DNA of 64,000 nucleotides, from assembly GCF_003944715.1 (NCBI RefSeq), contig NZ_RWIT01000008.1, forward strand, positions 62,001 to 126,000. Direction: 5' to 3'. Of the stretch, positions 34,770-44,678 are shown piece after piece. Position numbers and translations under genes: made by a program. This DNA is from Hymenobacter rigui (GTDB lineage Bacteria > Bacteroidota > Bacteroidia > Cytophagales > Hymenobacteraceae). Within the stretch, counting starts at the first letter, position 1, and the number at the start of each line of letters is the position of its first letter. Below the pieces are notes generated by a model. The model saw only the letters and a list, made by a program, of their open reading frames with translations. It ran no database searches and was not told where the DNA came from.

Positions 34770-36713
34770 TCAGGGAGCGGGCAGGCGGGCTTCGAGCCGG
34801 AACCCGGCCGGGCCGGGCGCTGCGTGCAGCGTGCCACCCAGCGCCTCAGCCCGCCGGTGCATATTGCGCAGGCCGTTGCCGCCCCCGGAGCGGGCCGGAG
34901 CCGGCTCACCGGCCGCCGATGCGGGGGCTGGCTGCCCGTTGTCCTGCACGCGCAGGCGCAGCTGGCCCTCGTGCCGGGCCACGCGCACCTGCACGTGGGT
35001 GGCGTGGCGGGCGTGCTTGACCACGTTGTGCAAAGCCTCTTTGTAAATCAGGTACAGGTGCTGACCCAGCAGCGGCGGCAGGGCCTCCTCCGGTCCGGCG
35101 TCAGTTACGTCGAAGTCCACGGTCAGCTGGGCGGCGGGCAGCACCTCGTAGGCGTGGTCGCGCAGGCGGGTGAGCAGGGCGGGTAGCGTGAGCAGTGGGG
35201 TCTGCAGGCCCCACACCACGTCGGTCATTTCGCGCCGGGCCCGGCGGCTGGTTTCGCTCAGGCGGCGCAGTCGGGCCTGGGCCGGAGCGTCGCTGGCCGG
35301 GCTGATTTCCTGCAGCAGGTCGGCCTGCATGCTCACCTGGGTGAGCAGGTTGCCCACGTCGTCGTGCAGGTCGGCCGCTAGTCGGGTGCGCAGGGCGGCC
35401 TCCCGCCGGGCCTGTCGCCGCCGAAACGACCACACCAGCCCCACCACTACTAGGGCCGTCAGTGCCAGCAGGGCCAGGAGCCCGGCCACCTGCTGCTGGT
35501 GGCGCAGGCGCTCCAGCTCCTGCTGCTGCCGCAGCACATCCAGCTGCAGCTGGGTGCGTGAGCGCAGGGCCCGGGCTTGGGCCGCCGAGAGCCGGCGGCG
35601 GGTATCCTCGCCGCTGAGCGTATCAGCGAAGGCCGCGGCCTGCGCCTGATAGTCATAAGCCCGGCGGAAGTCGCCCAGCTGGCCACTGGCGCGGGCCAGC
35701 AGCTGGGCCGCATCATGGGCCAGGGGCAGCAGGCGGTGCCCGGCGGCGGCGCTCAGGCTCAGCGCGGCGTAGGTGCGGGCGCTATCGGGGCGGGTGGTTT
35801 GCCAGGAGCGGGCCAGCAGCAGCGCCGCGCCGGCTGTCTGCTCGGGCATCTGCAGGCGGCGGGCCCGGGCCAGCAGCTGCCAGGCCGTGGGGCGCACGGC
35901 CGCCTCGTCGGTCAGCTGCGCGCGCATCTCAGCCAGCAGCAGCTCAACGGGCAGCAGACCCCGCTCGGTGTAGATAGTGCGGTAGGCCCGCAGCGTGCGG
36001 GCGTAGGCCCGGTGGGCGGCCTGCCACCGCCCCTGCCGGCGGTCAATGTCGCCCAGCCCCTGGTACACCACGGCCGTGCAGACCGAGTCCCGGACGGCGG
36101 GCAGCAGGTCGCGTGCTTCTTCCACGTACTGCCGGGCCAGCGTCAGCTCGCCCAGCCCCAGCTCCACGCGGCCGGCCTGCACCAGCTGCAGCGCCTCCAC
36201 CTGGGGCCGGTGCAGGGCGCGGGCCAGCGCCAGCCCATCGAGGCTGGGGCCAAGGGCGGCGGCGTAGTCGCCCTGCTCGGTGTAGATGCGGCACAGGTTG
36301 TAATAGGCCCGCGACTGGGTAAGTGGGTTGCGGGTGCGCGTGGCCCAGGTCAGCGCCTGCCGGCTGTGGAACAGCGCCGAATCGTACTGATTGCGGACCC
36401 GGTAGTCGTAGCCGAGGGTGAAGTGGGCTTCCATGAGCCCGGGAGCGTAGCGTAGCCGCTCGGCCAGGGCCAGCGCCTGCCGGGCCAACGCCCGCGCCCG
36501 GGGCGGGTCGTTGAGGCGCAGGGCGAAGCCCAGGGTGTTGAGGCGCAGCACCCGCAGCGTATCAGGCCGGGGCTCCCGGGCCAGCAGCTCCGTGAGGCTG
36601 TCGCGCAGCACCCGCAGGTGCGGCAGCGGCAAGGGCAGGGTTTGGGCCTGTGCGGCCCGGGGCCACCCCAGCAGCCCCCAGCCCAGCACCAGCAGATACC
36701 CCAAACGTTTCAT
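34770..36713 (-). CDS. TPR-containing sensor histidine kinase (NarX/UhpB/LiaS type)
   Basis: 647 residues from the ATG at 36713 (MKRLGYLLVLGWGLLGWPRA, signal peptide ending AQAQ); 19 further codons upstream are open but lack signal character. Residues about 40-360 are periplasmic TPR-like repeats (ARALARQALALAERLRYAPG and similar). A transmembrane helix at about 408-430 is followed by a HisKA_3 dimerisation domain with the phospho-His near 450 (LAADLHDDVGNLLTQVS) and a HATPase (YLIYKEALHNVVKHARHA, GNGLRNMHRRAEALGG). This architecture senses an exported or cell-wall signal and phosphorylates the NarL-type regulator downstream. Confidence 0.92.
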   Translation of the reverse strand: MKRLGYLLVLGWGLLGWPRAAQAQTLPLPLPHLRVLRDSLTELLAREPRPDTLRVLRLNTLGFALRLNDPPRARALARQALALAERLRYAPGLMEAHFTLGYDYRVRNQYDSALFHSRQALTWATRTRNPLTQSRAYYNLCRIYTEQGDYAAALGPSLDGLALARALHRPQVEALQLVQAGRVELGLGELTLARQYVEEARDLLPAVRDSVCTAVVYQGLGDIDRRQGRWQAAHRAYARTLRAYRTIYTERGLLPVELLLAEMRAQLTDEAAVRPTAWQLLARARRLQMPEQTAGAALLLARSWQTTRPDSARTYAALSLSAAAGHRLLPLAHDAAQLLARASGQLGDFRRAYDYQAQAAAFADTLSGEDTRRRLSAAQARALRSRTQLQLDVLRQQQELERLRHQQQVAGLLALLALTALVVVGLVWSFRRRQARREAALRTRLAADLHDDVGNLLTQVSMQADLLQEISPASDAPAQARLRRLSETSRRARREMTDVVWGLQTPLLTLPALLTRLRDHAYEVLPAAQLTVDFDVTDAGPEEALPPLLGQHLYLIYKEALHNVVKHARHATHVQVRVARHEGQLRLRVQDNGQPAPASAAGEPAPARSGGGNGLRNMHRRAEALGGTLHAAPGPAGFRLEARLPAP

Positions 36714-36854
36714 GCGCAGTGCCCGATTCAATGAGCGTGCAAGATAGCGGCGGCTTTTGGCGTTTGCCAACCTTTCTCGCTCCCCTGCTTGGAAGCTGGT
36801 ATCGGGCTTTATGGCCTCACGGCCCGGCCGCTAGTGGTGAAGTGAGCAAACCGG

Positions 36855-38072
36855 CTAGGGCGCGGTGGGGGGATACTCGGCATAGTTTTCCCACTGGGCC
36901 GGGGTGGTCCGGTCGCCCAGCAGGCGGGCCAGCAGGGCCATAAACGTGGCATCGGCGTTGGAGCTGTTGCCCATCAGCAGAATGGCTTTGCCCGCCCGGC
37001 TGAACACCACGCTGTGGTTTTCCCAGCCGTCGTCGTGGCCTTCCTTGAAGTAGGCGGGGCCGTAGGGCGACTCGAACGTGCCCCAGCCCAGGCCGTAGCC
37101 CAACTGAATCGTGCGGTTGCTGTCGGCGGCCGCCACCGTGGCCAGGGGCCCGAACTGGCCGCGGTAGGGGATGCGCACCTGCCGGCGGATCATTTCCTGC
37201 TTGGTGGCCGGGCGTAAGCCACGGCCCTGCATCACGGCGGCCAGAAACCGGGCGTAGTCGGCCGGGGTGGTTTCCAGCGAGCCGGCCGCCCCGGCCGTAG
37301 TGCGGCGGCGTTTCGGCAGCGGCTGTCCCTGCTCGTCGTAGCCCAGGGCGTAGTTCTGTTCAAACTTGGGCTGCCACACGTAGCTGGTCTGGGTCATGCT
37401 CAGGGGTCGGAATACCCGCGCCTCGCTCAGCTGCACCAAGCTCTGCCCGGTCAGCTGTTCCACCGCTAGCTGCAGTAGCTGCAGGCCCTCGCCTGAGTAC
37501 CAGTACTGCTGGCCGGGGTTGAATTTGAACCGCAGCTTTTTGTCCGGGGCAATCCAGCGCCAGTTGGGCAGGCCCGTCGTGTGGGTGAGGGACTGCCGGG
37601 CCGTAATCTGCTGCCAGCGCGCATCGCCCGCCAGATCCTGGTACTGCGGGTAATCGGGTATGGGTTTGGGCAGGTACTGCGCCAGCGGCCGGTCCAAATT
37701 CAGCTTGCCTTCCTCCACCAGCTGCATGACGAGGTAAGCAAATACGGCCTTGCTGAAAGAGGCCGCGTACATGCTGGTTTGGGGCGTGAGTGGCTCCTGG
37801 GCGGCCACGTTGCGGTAGCCGAAGGTGCGTAGGTATTGCAGGCGGTTGTGCTCAAACAGGGCCACGGCCAGCCCCGGCACCCGGGCCGAATCCATCAGGT
37901 GCCGGATGGTGCGGTCCAGGTAGGCGGGCGGGAGCGTGCGGCCATCCAGGGTGTGAAACGACCGGGTAGGCTGCGCTGTTGCCGGCTGTCCCAACTGACC
38001 TCCGCCGATCAGCAGCCCCAGCAAAGCGGCCAGCACGCGGCCAGGAAGAGAAATGCACGCGTAATCTGCCAT
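36855..38072 (-). CDS. serine hydrolase of the beta-lactamase class C / PBP4 group
   Basis: 405 residues from the ATG at 38072 (MADYACISLPGRVLAALLGL, a signal peptide); an ATG 25 codons earlier is less likely. The catalytic S-x-x-K is in AASFSKAVFAYLV, the tyrosine motif is YSG (YWYSGEGLQLLQLA) in place of the usual Y-x-N, and the third motif is in FKEGHDDGWENHS. Such exported hydrolases act as esterases, D-peptidases or peptidoglycan-editing enzymes; true beta-lactamase activity is uncommon and cannot be claimed. It stands alone. Confidence 0.88.
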   Translation of the reverse strand: MADYACISLPGRVLAALLGLLIGGGQLGQPATAQPTRSFHTLDGRTLPPAYLDRTIRHLMDSARVPGLAVALFEHNRLQYLRTFGYRNVAAQEPLTPQTSMYAASFSKAVFAYLVMQLVEEGKLNLDRPLAQYLPKPIPDYPQYQDLAGDARWQQITARQSLTHTTGLPNWRWIAPDKKLRFKFNPGQQYWYSGEGLQLLQLAVEQLTGQSLVQLSEARVFRPLSMTQTSYVWQPKFEQNYALGYDEQGQPLPKRRRTTAGAAGSLETTPADYARFLAAVMQGRGLRPATKQEMIRRQVRIPYRGQFGPLATVAAADSNRTIQLGYGLGWGTFESPYGPAYFKEGHDDGWENHSVVFSRAGKAILLMGNSSNADATFMALLARLLGDRTTPAQWENYAEYPPTAP

Positions 38073-38348
38073 AGCTACAGACTTATCGAATGAAAGGCTG
38101 AATGGAATACCTGACCAGTTGGTAGGCTCAGGGGCGGCACCGGCCACCGGAAGTCGGGGCAGTTGGCGGCTTAAAATACACGGAACTCAGGAATGGGACC
38201 TAAATCCTCAGTACTTGGCTGCTGAATATCTTAAAGTCCTTCTATCCTTCATCAACTTAGGTAATCCAAGTCTTTGCTGGGAGAATTATTAAAATGGAAA
38301 GTTTTATAAATGTAAAATTCATTATGTCAATTGGTTATGGCTGTGTGC
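38073..38348. other. AT-rich intergenic region
   Basis: 276 bp between the TolC-like gene's stop and the serine hydrolase start, both read leftward. It is clearly richer in A and T than its surroundings around 38200-38340 and probably holds the hydrolase promoter, but no box matched the consensus spacing. Confidence 0.4.
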
Positions 38349-39749
38349 TTACAACTGGCCGCTTACATGGAGCAGTTCCGTGAGGGCCAACCGGTAGTTG
38401 AGCTGCGCGGAAAGCAGGTCCACCTCCGCTTTGGCCAGCGTAGCCTCGGAAGTGAGTACTTCGGCCGGCAAGACCTTGCCGGCCGCCAGCGCGTCCTGCT
38501 TCACCTTCAGCTCAGCCGCGCGCAGGTCGGTGGCTTTCCGGGCGGCGGCGGTGAGGGCGGCGGCCTGCCGCAGCTGGCGATACGCTTTCTGCACCTCCCC
38601 GGCCACTTCCTCGCGGGTATACCGCTCGTTTTCCCGGGCCTGCCGCTGCTGCGACTCCCGCTGCTGCACCACCGCTTTCCGCTCCCCGAAGTCGTAGATG
38701 TTCCAGTTGAGCAGGCCACCCACCAGCACGCTGTTGCGGGGCAGGATGGGGGAGCCCTGAATACGCAAATAATTGGCCGTGAGCGACACGTCGGGCAGGT
38801 ACTGCTGGCGGGCGGCCTTCACGCCCAGCCCCGCCTTTTCCCGCGTCTGGGCGGCCTGGCGGATGGCCAGGTTGGCCGTATCGGCCCGGCTCAGGTAGGC
38901 TTCCAGCGGCTGGGGCACTTCATCCACGCCGGTTGGGGGCGTTAGGGCAAGCGGGGTGTCGGCGGGCAGGCCCAGCAACTGGTTCAAATCGTAGGCGTAG
39001 TCGGCCTGCTGGTTCTGCACGGCCAGCAGCTTCTGCTCCTGGTCGGCAATGTTGGCGTCGGCGGCCAGGAGCTGGGCGGGCAGGGCCTTGCCGGCCAGCC
39101 GGGCGCTTTCCACGTCATAGCGCTGCTTCTGGGCGGCCTGCAAACTCAGCTCGGCCTGCCGCTGCTGCTGCCGGGCAATAAGCAGGCCGTAGTAGAGCTT
39201 CTCGACGCCCTGGCGCACCTGCCACTCGGCCTGCCGCACGCTGGTGCGGGCCAGCGCCACGTCCTGCCGGGCCACCTGCTCGCCGGTACGAATCTTGAGC
39301 AGCTGGGTGAGCGGCTGGGCGGCCTGCACGGTGCCCAGCACCAGCGTGTGGCTGCCTTCGCTGATGGGAATGTCGGCGGCGGGAATGGGGCCGGTGGCCG
39401 GGTACACGCCCAGCGCCCCGCGCGGCACGGTGATGTCGAGCTTGTTGGTGTTGTAGCCGGCATTGGCCAGGGCCGTGAGTTTGGGGAAGCGCTTGGCGTG
39501 CACCTCCTGCTCCTTGTACTGGGCTTCGACCACCTGCTCGCGCACGATGCCCAGGCGGCGGTTTTGCGTCAGGGCCAGCGCGGTGGCCTCTCCCAGCGTG
39601 ATGGCGCGGGGCGCGGAGCTGGCAGCCGGGGCGGCGGACGGCGGGGCCGGCTGCTGCGCCATAGCGGGCGTACCCAGGCAGCAGCCGGCAGCCAGGAGCA
39701 GGACGGCCGCGCCGCGTAGTCGAAGGGATAGTATCGGGAGGCTACGCAT
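38349..39749 (-). CDS. TolC-family outer-membrane efflux channel
   Basis: 466 residues with a signal peptide (LRGAAVLLLAAGCCLGTPAM, ending AQQ). Two long helical halves with repeated coiled coils (LSLQAAQKQRYDVESARLAG; QQRESQQRQARENERYTREE) and the ITLGEATALALTQNRRLGIV start are typical of outer-membrane efflux proteins. It is the third gene of an adaptor-pump-channel operon, beginning 2 bp after the pump's stop, and completes an RND efflux system through the outer membrane. Confidence 0.93.
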   Translation of the reverse strand: MRSLPILSLRLRGAAVLLLAAGCCLGTPAMAQQPAPPSAAPAASSAPRAITLGEATALALTQNRRLGIVREQVVEAQYKEQEVHAKRFPKLTALANAGYNTNKLDITVPRGALGVYPATGPIPAADIPISEGSHTLVLGTVQAAQPLTQLLKIRTGEQVARQDVALARTSVRQAEWQVRQGVEKLYYGLLIARQQQRQAELSLQAAQKQRYDVESARLAGKALPAQLLAADANIADQEQKLLAVQNQQADYAYDLNQLLGLPADTPLALTPPTGVDEVPQPLEAYLSRADTANLAIRQAAQTREKAGLGVKAARQQYLPDVSLTANYLRIQGSPILPRNSVLVGGLLNWNIYDFGERKAVVQQRESQQRQARENERYTREEVAGEVQKAYRQLRQAAALTAAARKATDLRAAELKVKQDALAAGKVLPAEVLTSEATLAKAEVDLLSAQLNYRLALTELLHVSGQL

Positions 39750-39751
39750 GG

Positions 39752-42700
39752 TCAGACAGCTTGGGGGGTAGCGGGATGAGCGGGCCGCGACTCGGCCGGT
39801 GCCGGCGCTGCGCCCTCCACCGACACGAGTTTATCCTCCGGCTTCACCACCAGCGCAAACAGCACCGGCGTGACGAGCAGGGCCATGAACATGGAGAAGA
39901 TGAGGCCGACGGCAATGACGCTGGCCAGCGGGCTCCACATGGGTGAGCCCGACAGAATCATGGGCAGCACGCCGATGGCCGCCGCCATCGTAGTCAGGAA
40001 AATGGGCCGCAGCCTGCGCTTACCGGCTTCCGTGGCCGCCGTGTGGATGTCCATGCCGTGCTTGACAATCAGCTCATTGGCGAAGTCAACCAGGATGATG
40101 GAATTGCGCACCACAATGCCCGACAGGCTGATGAGCCCCAGAAAAGCCGTGAACCCGAAGGGGTTGTGGGTGACGACGAGGCCCAGAATCGCCCCGAACA
40201 AGCTCAGCGGAATGCTGGCCATGACCAGCAGGGTTTCCTTCAGATTGCGGAACTGGAAGAGCAGAATCAGGAAGATGAGCACCATGCTGATGCCCAGGGC
40301 CATCATCATCTGGGCAAATGTGGCTTTCTGGTTTTCCACCTCGCCGCCGTACTCCACGCGGTAGCCGGCCGGCAGCTTCAGCGCGGCAATCCGGGGCTGG
40401 ATTTCCTTGAGCAGCTGCGAGGTCAGCACGTCGCCGGTGGTTTCGCTCTGCACCGTGAGGGTGCGTACGCCGTTGCGGTGCATAAGGCGGCCGGTTTGCC
40501 ACTGGGGCACCAGGTCGGCTACCTGGCGCAGGGGCACCCGCGCCCCCGTGGCGGGCGAGGTGACGTAGGTGTTGGCCAGGTTCTGGAAGCCGGCCCGCTG
40601 GGTGGAGTCCAGGCGCAGCACCACGCTCAGGGGCGTGTCGCCCTCGTACCAGGTGGAGACCGGCGCGCCGGCGAAGCCGGTACCGATGGTCTGGGCGATG
40701 CTGCCGGTGGTGAAGCCCAGGCGGTTGGCTTCAGGCCGCAGCTGCACCATGAGGCCGTAATAGTCGTTTTCGAAATCGGTGCGCACCAGGTAGCTGCCCG
40801 GGCTTTGGCGAATAATGGCCTGCACCTGCTCGCCCAGCTGCTTGAGCCGGGGCAGGTCCTCGCCGATAAGGCGCACTTCCACCGGCGCTTTGGTGGGCGA
40901 GCCCTGCTGCATGAGCTTGACCTGGGGCCGCCCGTTGGGCACCAGCGCATCGATGCGCCGGCTGAGGGCGGCCGCCAGCTCGGTGGTTTCTTCCTCGGTG
41001 TGGGTGTTCACCAGCAGCTGGCCGTAGTTGCTGGCCGGCGGCTCGGGGCTGAAGTTGTAGTAGAAGCGCGGCGCGCTGGTACCCGTGAAGCTGGCCACGT
41101 CGGTCACGCGCTTATCGCGGCGCAGCTCCCGCTCCACGGCGCGCACGGCCTGGTCGGTGGTTTCTAGGCGGGTGCCCATGGGCATCCAGATTTCCACCGC
41201 GAACTGGTTGCGCTCGGCGGCCGGGAAAAACCGCTGCTGCACGCTGCGGTACAGCAGCACCCCGGCCCCGATGGACAACACGCCCACCCCGATGGTGAGC
41301 CGGGGCCAGCCCATGCACCAAGCCAGCAGCCGGTCGTAGCCGGCCTGCATCTTATCCAGCAGCGAAAACTTCTTCTTTTTGGGCGCAGCCTCTTCACCAG
41401 GCGCGCTCCCATGCGCCGCCCCCGGCACCACCGCGTGCAGGCCCTTCTTAATGAAGGTGTAGCACAGGATGGGGGTGAGCAGCATGGCCACCACGAACGA
41501 GCTGGCCAGGGCCACGGCAATGGTGATGGGCAGGGCCCGGATGAACTCGCCCACCGAGCCGGTGAGCAGCACCATGGGCAGGAACGAGGCAATGATGGTG
41601 AGCGTGGCCGTGAGCACCGGAATAACCAGGTTGCTGGCGCTGCGCCAGGCCGCCTCCCAGCGGTCCAGACCCTCGTCGAGCAGCTCCACGTAGTTGTCGG
41701 CAATGACGATGGCATCGTCCACGACCATGCCCAGCACCACGATGAGCGCCGCCAGCGACACCTGGTGCAGCTCAATGCCCATCATGTTCATCACGGCAAA
41801 GGTGACGGCCACCGTGACGGGAATGGCCATGGCCGCTACCGAGGCGATGCTGAACGGCAGCAGCAGCATGCACACCACCACCACGGAAATGATGGCCAGG
41901 AAAAACTCCCGGATGAAGTGGCTGATGCTGTGGTCGACCAGCTCGGGCTGGTCGACGATGGTGCGCACCTGCAAATCGGCGGGCAGCAGCTGTTTGCTTT
42001 CCTCCAGTTTGGCCTGCACGGCGTGGCCGAAATCCACGATGTTGTTGCCCTCCAGCATCTCTACCGACAGCAGCAGGGCGCGTTGCCCGTCCACCCGAAT
42101 CAGGGCGGTGGGCTCGGCGTAGCGGCGCGTCACGGTGGCCACGTCGCCCACCCGAATCACCTGGCCGGTGGGGGCGGAGCCGATAATCTGGCTGGCAATC
42201 TGCTGCTCGGAGCTGAAGAAGCCCGAGGTGTGCAGCGGCACGTCGGCGGTGCCCACTTTCACGCTGCCGGTGGGCCCGATGCTGTTCTGCGACTGCAGCA
42301 CCTGCACCACCTGCGGCAGCTTGAGCCCGTACTGGGCCAGCCGCTCGGAGTTGGCCGTCAGGTAAATCTGCTCAGGCTGCTCGCCGTAGCGCTTGATTTT
42401 CGAGACGCCCTTCACCGTGCGCAGCTGGTCTTCTATCCTGCGCAGGGCCGCCCGTAAATCACTGTAGGACAGCCGGTCCGACTCCACGGCTACGAGCATG
42501 GCCACGGTGTCGCCGAAATCGGTGCTCACCACTGGGCCCCGCACGCCCGGCGGCAGGTCCACGGCCTTGGCCACGTTCAGCTCGTGGCGCAGCTTCGACC
42601 AGAACTCATCGGGGCGGGCCACGTTCTCGTTCAGCTCCACGTTGATAATCACCTGCCCGTCGCGGGTGGTGGAGTAGGTTTTCTCCTTGCGCACCTCCGA

Positions 42701-42922
42701 GAAGCGGAACAGGTACTCTTCCAGCTTCTGGGTCACCTGCGCTTCCACCTGTTCGGCCGTAGCCCCGGGGAAGTAGGTCACTACCAGGCCCACCCGGATG
42801 GTAATCTTGGGGTCTTCGCGCCGGGGCATGGTCAGCAGCGAGTAAACCCCGGCCAGAAAGGCCATGAGCAGCACCGCCAGCGTCACCTGCGGGTAGCGCA
42901 GGGAAGATTTCACGAGATTCAT
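39752..42922 (-). CDS. RND-family efflux pump (AcrB/HAE1-like inner-membrane permease)
   Basis: 1056 residues, the family's standard length. There are 12 transmembrane helices in two halves and two large periplasmic loops. The proton-relay Asp pair in TM4 is present (VLGMVVDDAIVIADNYVELL). A positively charged cytoplasmic stretch (EEAAPKKKKFSLLDK) links the halves near 500-520. The absence of heavy-metal-pump signatures suggests a drug- or lipophile-type substrate, but specificity cannot be read. Its start overlaps the adaptor's stop by 4 bp. Confidence 0.95.
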   Translation of the reverse strand: MNLVKSSLRYPQVTLAVLLMAFLAGVYSLLTMPRREDPKITIRVGLVVTYFPGATAEQVEAQVTQKLEEYLFRFSEVRKEKTYSTTRDGQVIINVELNENVARPDEFWSKLRHELNVAKAVDLPPGVRGPVVSTDFGDTVAMLVAVESDRLSYSDLRAALRRIEDQLRTVKGVSKIKRYGEQPEQIYLTANSERLAQYGLKLPQVVQVLQSQNSIGPTGSVKVGTADVPLHTSGFFSSEQQIASQIIGSAPTGQVIRVGDVATVTRRYAEPTALIRVDGQRALLLSVEMLEGNNIVDFGHAVQAKLEESKQLLPADLQVRTIVDQPELVDHSISHFIREFFLAIISVVVVCMLLLPFSIASVAAMAIPVTVAVTFAVMNMMGIELHQVSLAALIVVLGMVVDDAIVIADNYVELLDEGLDRWEAAWRSASNLVIPVLTATLTIIASFLPMVLLTGSVGEFIRALPITIAVALASSFVVAMLLTPILCYTFIKKGLHAVVPGAAHGSAPGEEAAPKKKKFSLLDKMQAGYDRLLAWCMGWPRLTIGVGVLSIGAGVLLYRSVQQRFFPAAERNQFAVEIWMPMGTRLETTDQAVRAVERELRRDKRVTDVASFTGTSAPRFYYNFSPEPPASNYGQLLVNTHTEEETTELAAALSRRIDALVPNGRPQVKLMQQGSPTKAPVEVRLIGEDLPRLKQLGEQVQAIIRQSPGSYLVRTDFENDYYGLMVQLRPEANRLGFTTGSIAQTIGTGFAGAPVSTWYEGDTPLSVVLRLDSTQRAGFQNLANTYVTSPATGARVPLRQVADLVPQWQTGRLMHRNGVRTLTVQSETTGDVLTSQLLKEIQPRIAALKLPAGYRVEYGGEVENQKATFAQMMMALGISMVLIFLILLFQFRNLKETLLVMASIPLSLFGAILGLVVTHNPFGFTAFLGLISLSGIVVRNSIILVDFANELIVKHGMDIHTAATEAGKRRLRPIFLTTMAAAIGVLPMILSGSPMWSPLASVIAVGLIFSMFMALLVTPVLFALVVKPEDKLVSVEGAAPAPAESRPAHPATPQAV

Positions 42923-43962
42923 CGGGCCGAAGAAGTAAGGGTGATGGCCGCGCCGTCGCGCAGGCGCTGCTGCCCGCCTATCACCACGAGCTGGCCCGCC
43001 CGCAGGCCCGACGTAATCTGGATGCCCTGCCCGGTGACGTCGCCTACTTGCACCCGCTGCCGGTACGCCCGCTTGCGCTGGGCATCGGCCACGTACACGT
43101 AGGTTAGCTGGTCGGCATCCCGCACAATGGCTTCACCTGGTACGGCCAGCACCTGGGCCGTGCCGGTAGTGGCCAGACTGGCCTCCGCCACCATACCCGG
43201 CCGCAGCCGGTTGCCGGGGTTGGGCAGGGTGATTTTGACAGCGTAGGTGCGGGAAGCCGCATCGGCCACCGTGCCGATGGATTCCACCCGGCCGGTGAAG
43301 GCCGAATCCAGGGCCGGTACGATAACGCGCGCCGGCAGGCCCGGCCGCAGGGCACCTACCTCGGCTTCGGGCACGGCCGCCCGCATCGTCAGCGGCCCGC
43401 CGCTGACGATGGTAAACAGGGGCGTACCCGGCCCGATAATCTCGCCGGGGTCGGTGCCGCGCCGGGCCAGCCGGCCCGAAATAGGCGCCCGCACCTGGCC
43501 GTCGCGCACGTTTTTGGCCGCCTGCTGCTGCTGGGCGCGGGCCTGGGCCACGGCCGTGGCGGCGGCTTCCAGGTCGCTGGGCGTCAGGCTGCCCCGGTCG
43601 TACATCAGTTTGAGGCGGCCGTACTCGTCCTGGGCGCGGGCCAGCGTGGCGTTGGCGGCGCTGAGGGCAAACTGGTAGCTGCCCGCATCCAGGGAGGCCA
43701 GCACCTGGCCGGCGCGCACCGGGCCGCCTTCCTCCACGTTCACCCGGCTGACCCGCCCCCCAATCAGAAAGCCCACGTCCACGGTTTTATCGGCCTCCAG
43801 GGCCCCGCTCACGGCGATGGTGCGCGTTTGCTGCTGGCTTTGCACGGCGCGCGTCAGTACCGGAACCGGCGGTTCAGGGGGGGCAGGCTCAGGCTTGGAT
43901 TGGCAGCCGCTCAGGGCGGCCACGGCCAGGAGTGCAGCGGCAACGGGTAAGGGTAGGTTCAT
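42919..43962 (-). CDS. RND periplasmic adaptor (membrane fusion protein), lipoprotein
   Basis: 347 residues from the ATG at 43962 (MNLPLPVAAALLAVAALSGC with lipobox LSGC); an ATG 11 codons upstream would spoil the signal. The lipoyl halves (GGRVSRVNVEEGGPVRAGQV and VRAPISGRLARRGTDPGEII) bracket a short alpha-hairpin, followed by the beta-barrel and membrane-proximal domains (NPGNRLRPGMVAEASLATTG). It bridges the RND pump and TolC-like channel. First gene of the operon, with an AT-rich palindrome 85 bp upstream. Confidence 0.93.
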   Translation of the reverse strand: MNLPLPVAAALLAVAALSGCQSKPEPAPPEPPVPVLTRAVQSQQQTRTIAVSGALEADKTVDVGFLIGGRVSRVNVEEGGPVRAGQVLASLDAGSYQFALSAANATLARAQDEYGRLKLMYDRGSLTPSDLEAAATAVAQARAQQQQAAKNVRDGQVRAPISGRLARRGTDPGEIIGPGTPLFTIVSGGPLTMRAAVPEAEVGALRPGLPARVIVPALDSAFTGRVESIGTVADAASRTYAVKITLPNPGNRLRPGMVAEASLATTGTAQVLAVPGEAIVRDADQLTYVYVADAQRKRAYRQRVQVGDVTGQGIQITSGLRAGQLVVIGGQQRLRDGAAITLTSSAR

Positions 43963-44046
43963 ACAGGAGGAAAAACGGAACCTGGAACAGTGCATCGGCC
44001 GGATTGCCGGCCCGGGTGCTGATACCCAGGCCGACGCTGCCGATTT

Positions 44047-44061
44047 TAGTATTATATACTA
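44047..44061. promoter_or_regulatory. AT-rich palindrome upstream of the RND operon
   Basis: TAGTAT and ATACTA are exact inverted repeats around TAT, in a conspicuously AT-rich patch (44043-44080) 85 bp before the adaptor start. This looks like an operator for a MarR- or TetR-type repressor, although no such gene is adjacent. Confidence 0.4.
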
Positions 44062-44166
44062 TCTGTAATATTTAATGTTGCCGCCGCAGCCCGCTCAGCT
44101 TTCCGGCGGTTGCCAGTACCGGCGTTGGTGCCTTTCGATTTTCTGAAAGCCGTTAATTTCCGCCTT

Positions 44167-44450
44167 ATGATGACTGCTGCCCCGCCTCGTTCCCTTACGT
44201 TCCCTTCTTGCCGGTCATTGAGCGGCCGCAGCCCAACGAGCAGCACCTGATGGAGGATACCGTGGCCGCCATGAAGCGCATGGCCCTGGGCCAGCTCGAC
44301 CACCACCGCTACGCTACCCGCGACGCGCACGACATGATTCACGCCATCCTGAAGGGAAATAGCACATTCCGGCCGACCTGCCGCTCCACTTGGCTCAGGG
44401 ACTGTTTGTGCTGCCGGGCACCTACCCGGTCATTATCCGGATTTCATGGC
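44167..44450 (+). pseudogene. N-terminal remnant of a catalase-family gene
   Basis: Pieces in neighbouring plus-strand frames give the start of a heme catalase-like protein: PYVPFLPVIERPQPNEQHLM, then AMKRMALGQLDHHRYATRDA and HDMIHAILKGN. After a frame change comes IPADLPLHLAQGLFVLPGTY followed by PVIIRIS, matching the catalase segment that runs up to the heme pocket. The ATG at 44167 is out of frame with the first piece. Everything past the IRxS segment, including the catalytic region, is missing. It is a relic with no function expected. Confidence 0.6.
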
Positions 44451-44678
44451 TGCCAAGCCCGCTGCGCCCTCGCACCGGTTCCCGCACTGGGCCCCGTTCT
44501 GCAGGCATTTTTGCGCGGGCTCACGCTGCAGCCAGCCGTACAGGAAGCCGGCAAAGCAGGTGTTGCCTGCCCCATTGCTGGCCTTGGTTAAAAGTTTGGC
44601 ACAAGAGATACTGTGATGGCAAGCAAGCGGTCAGCCGTATCTATTGATTTTTGAGCATCTGAAGGAGGACGTGCGCGT

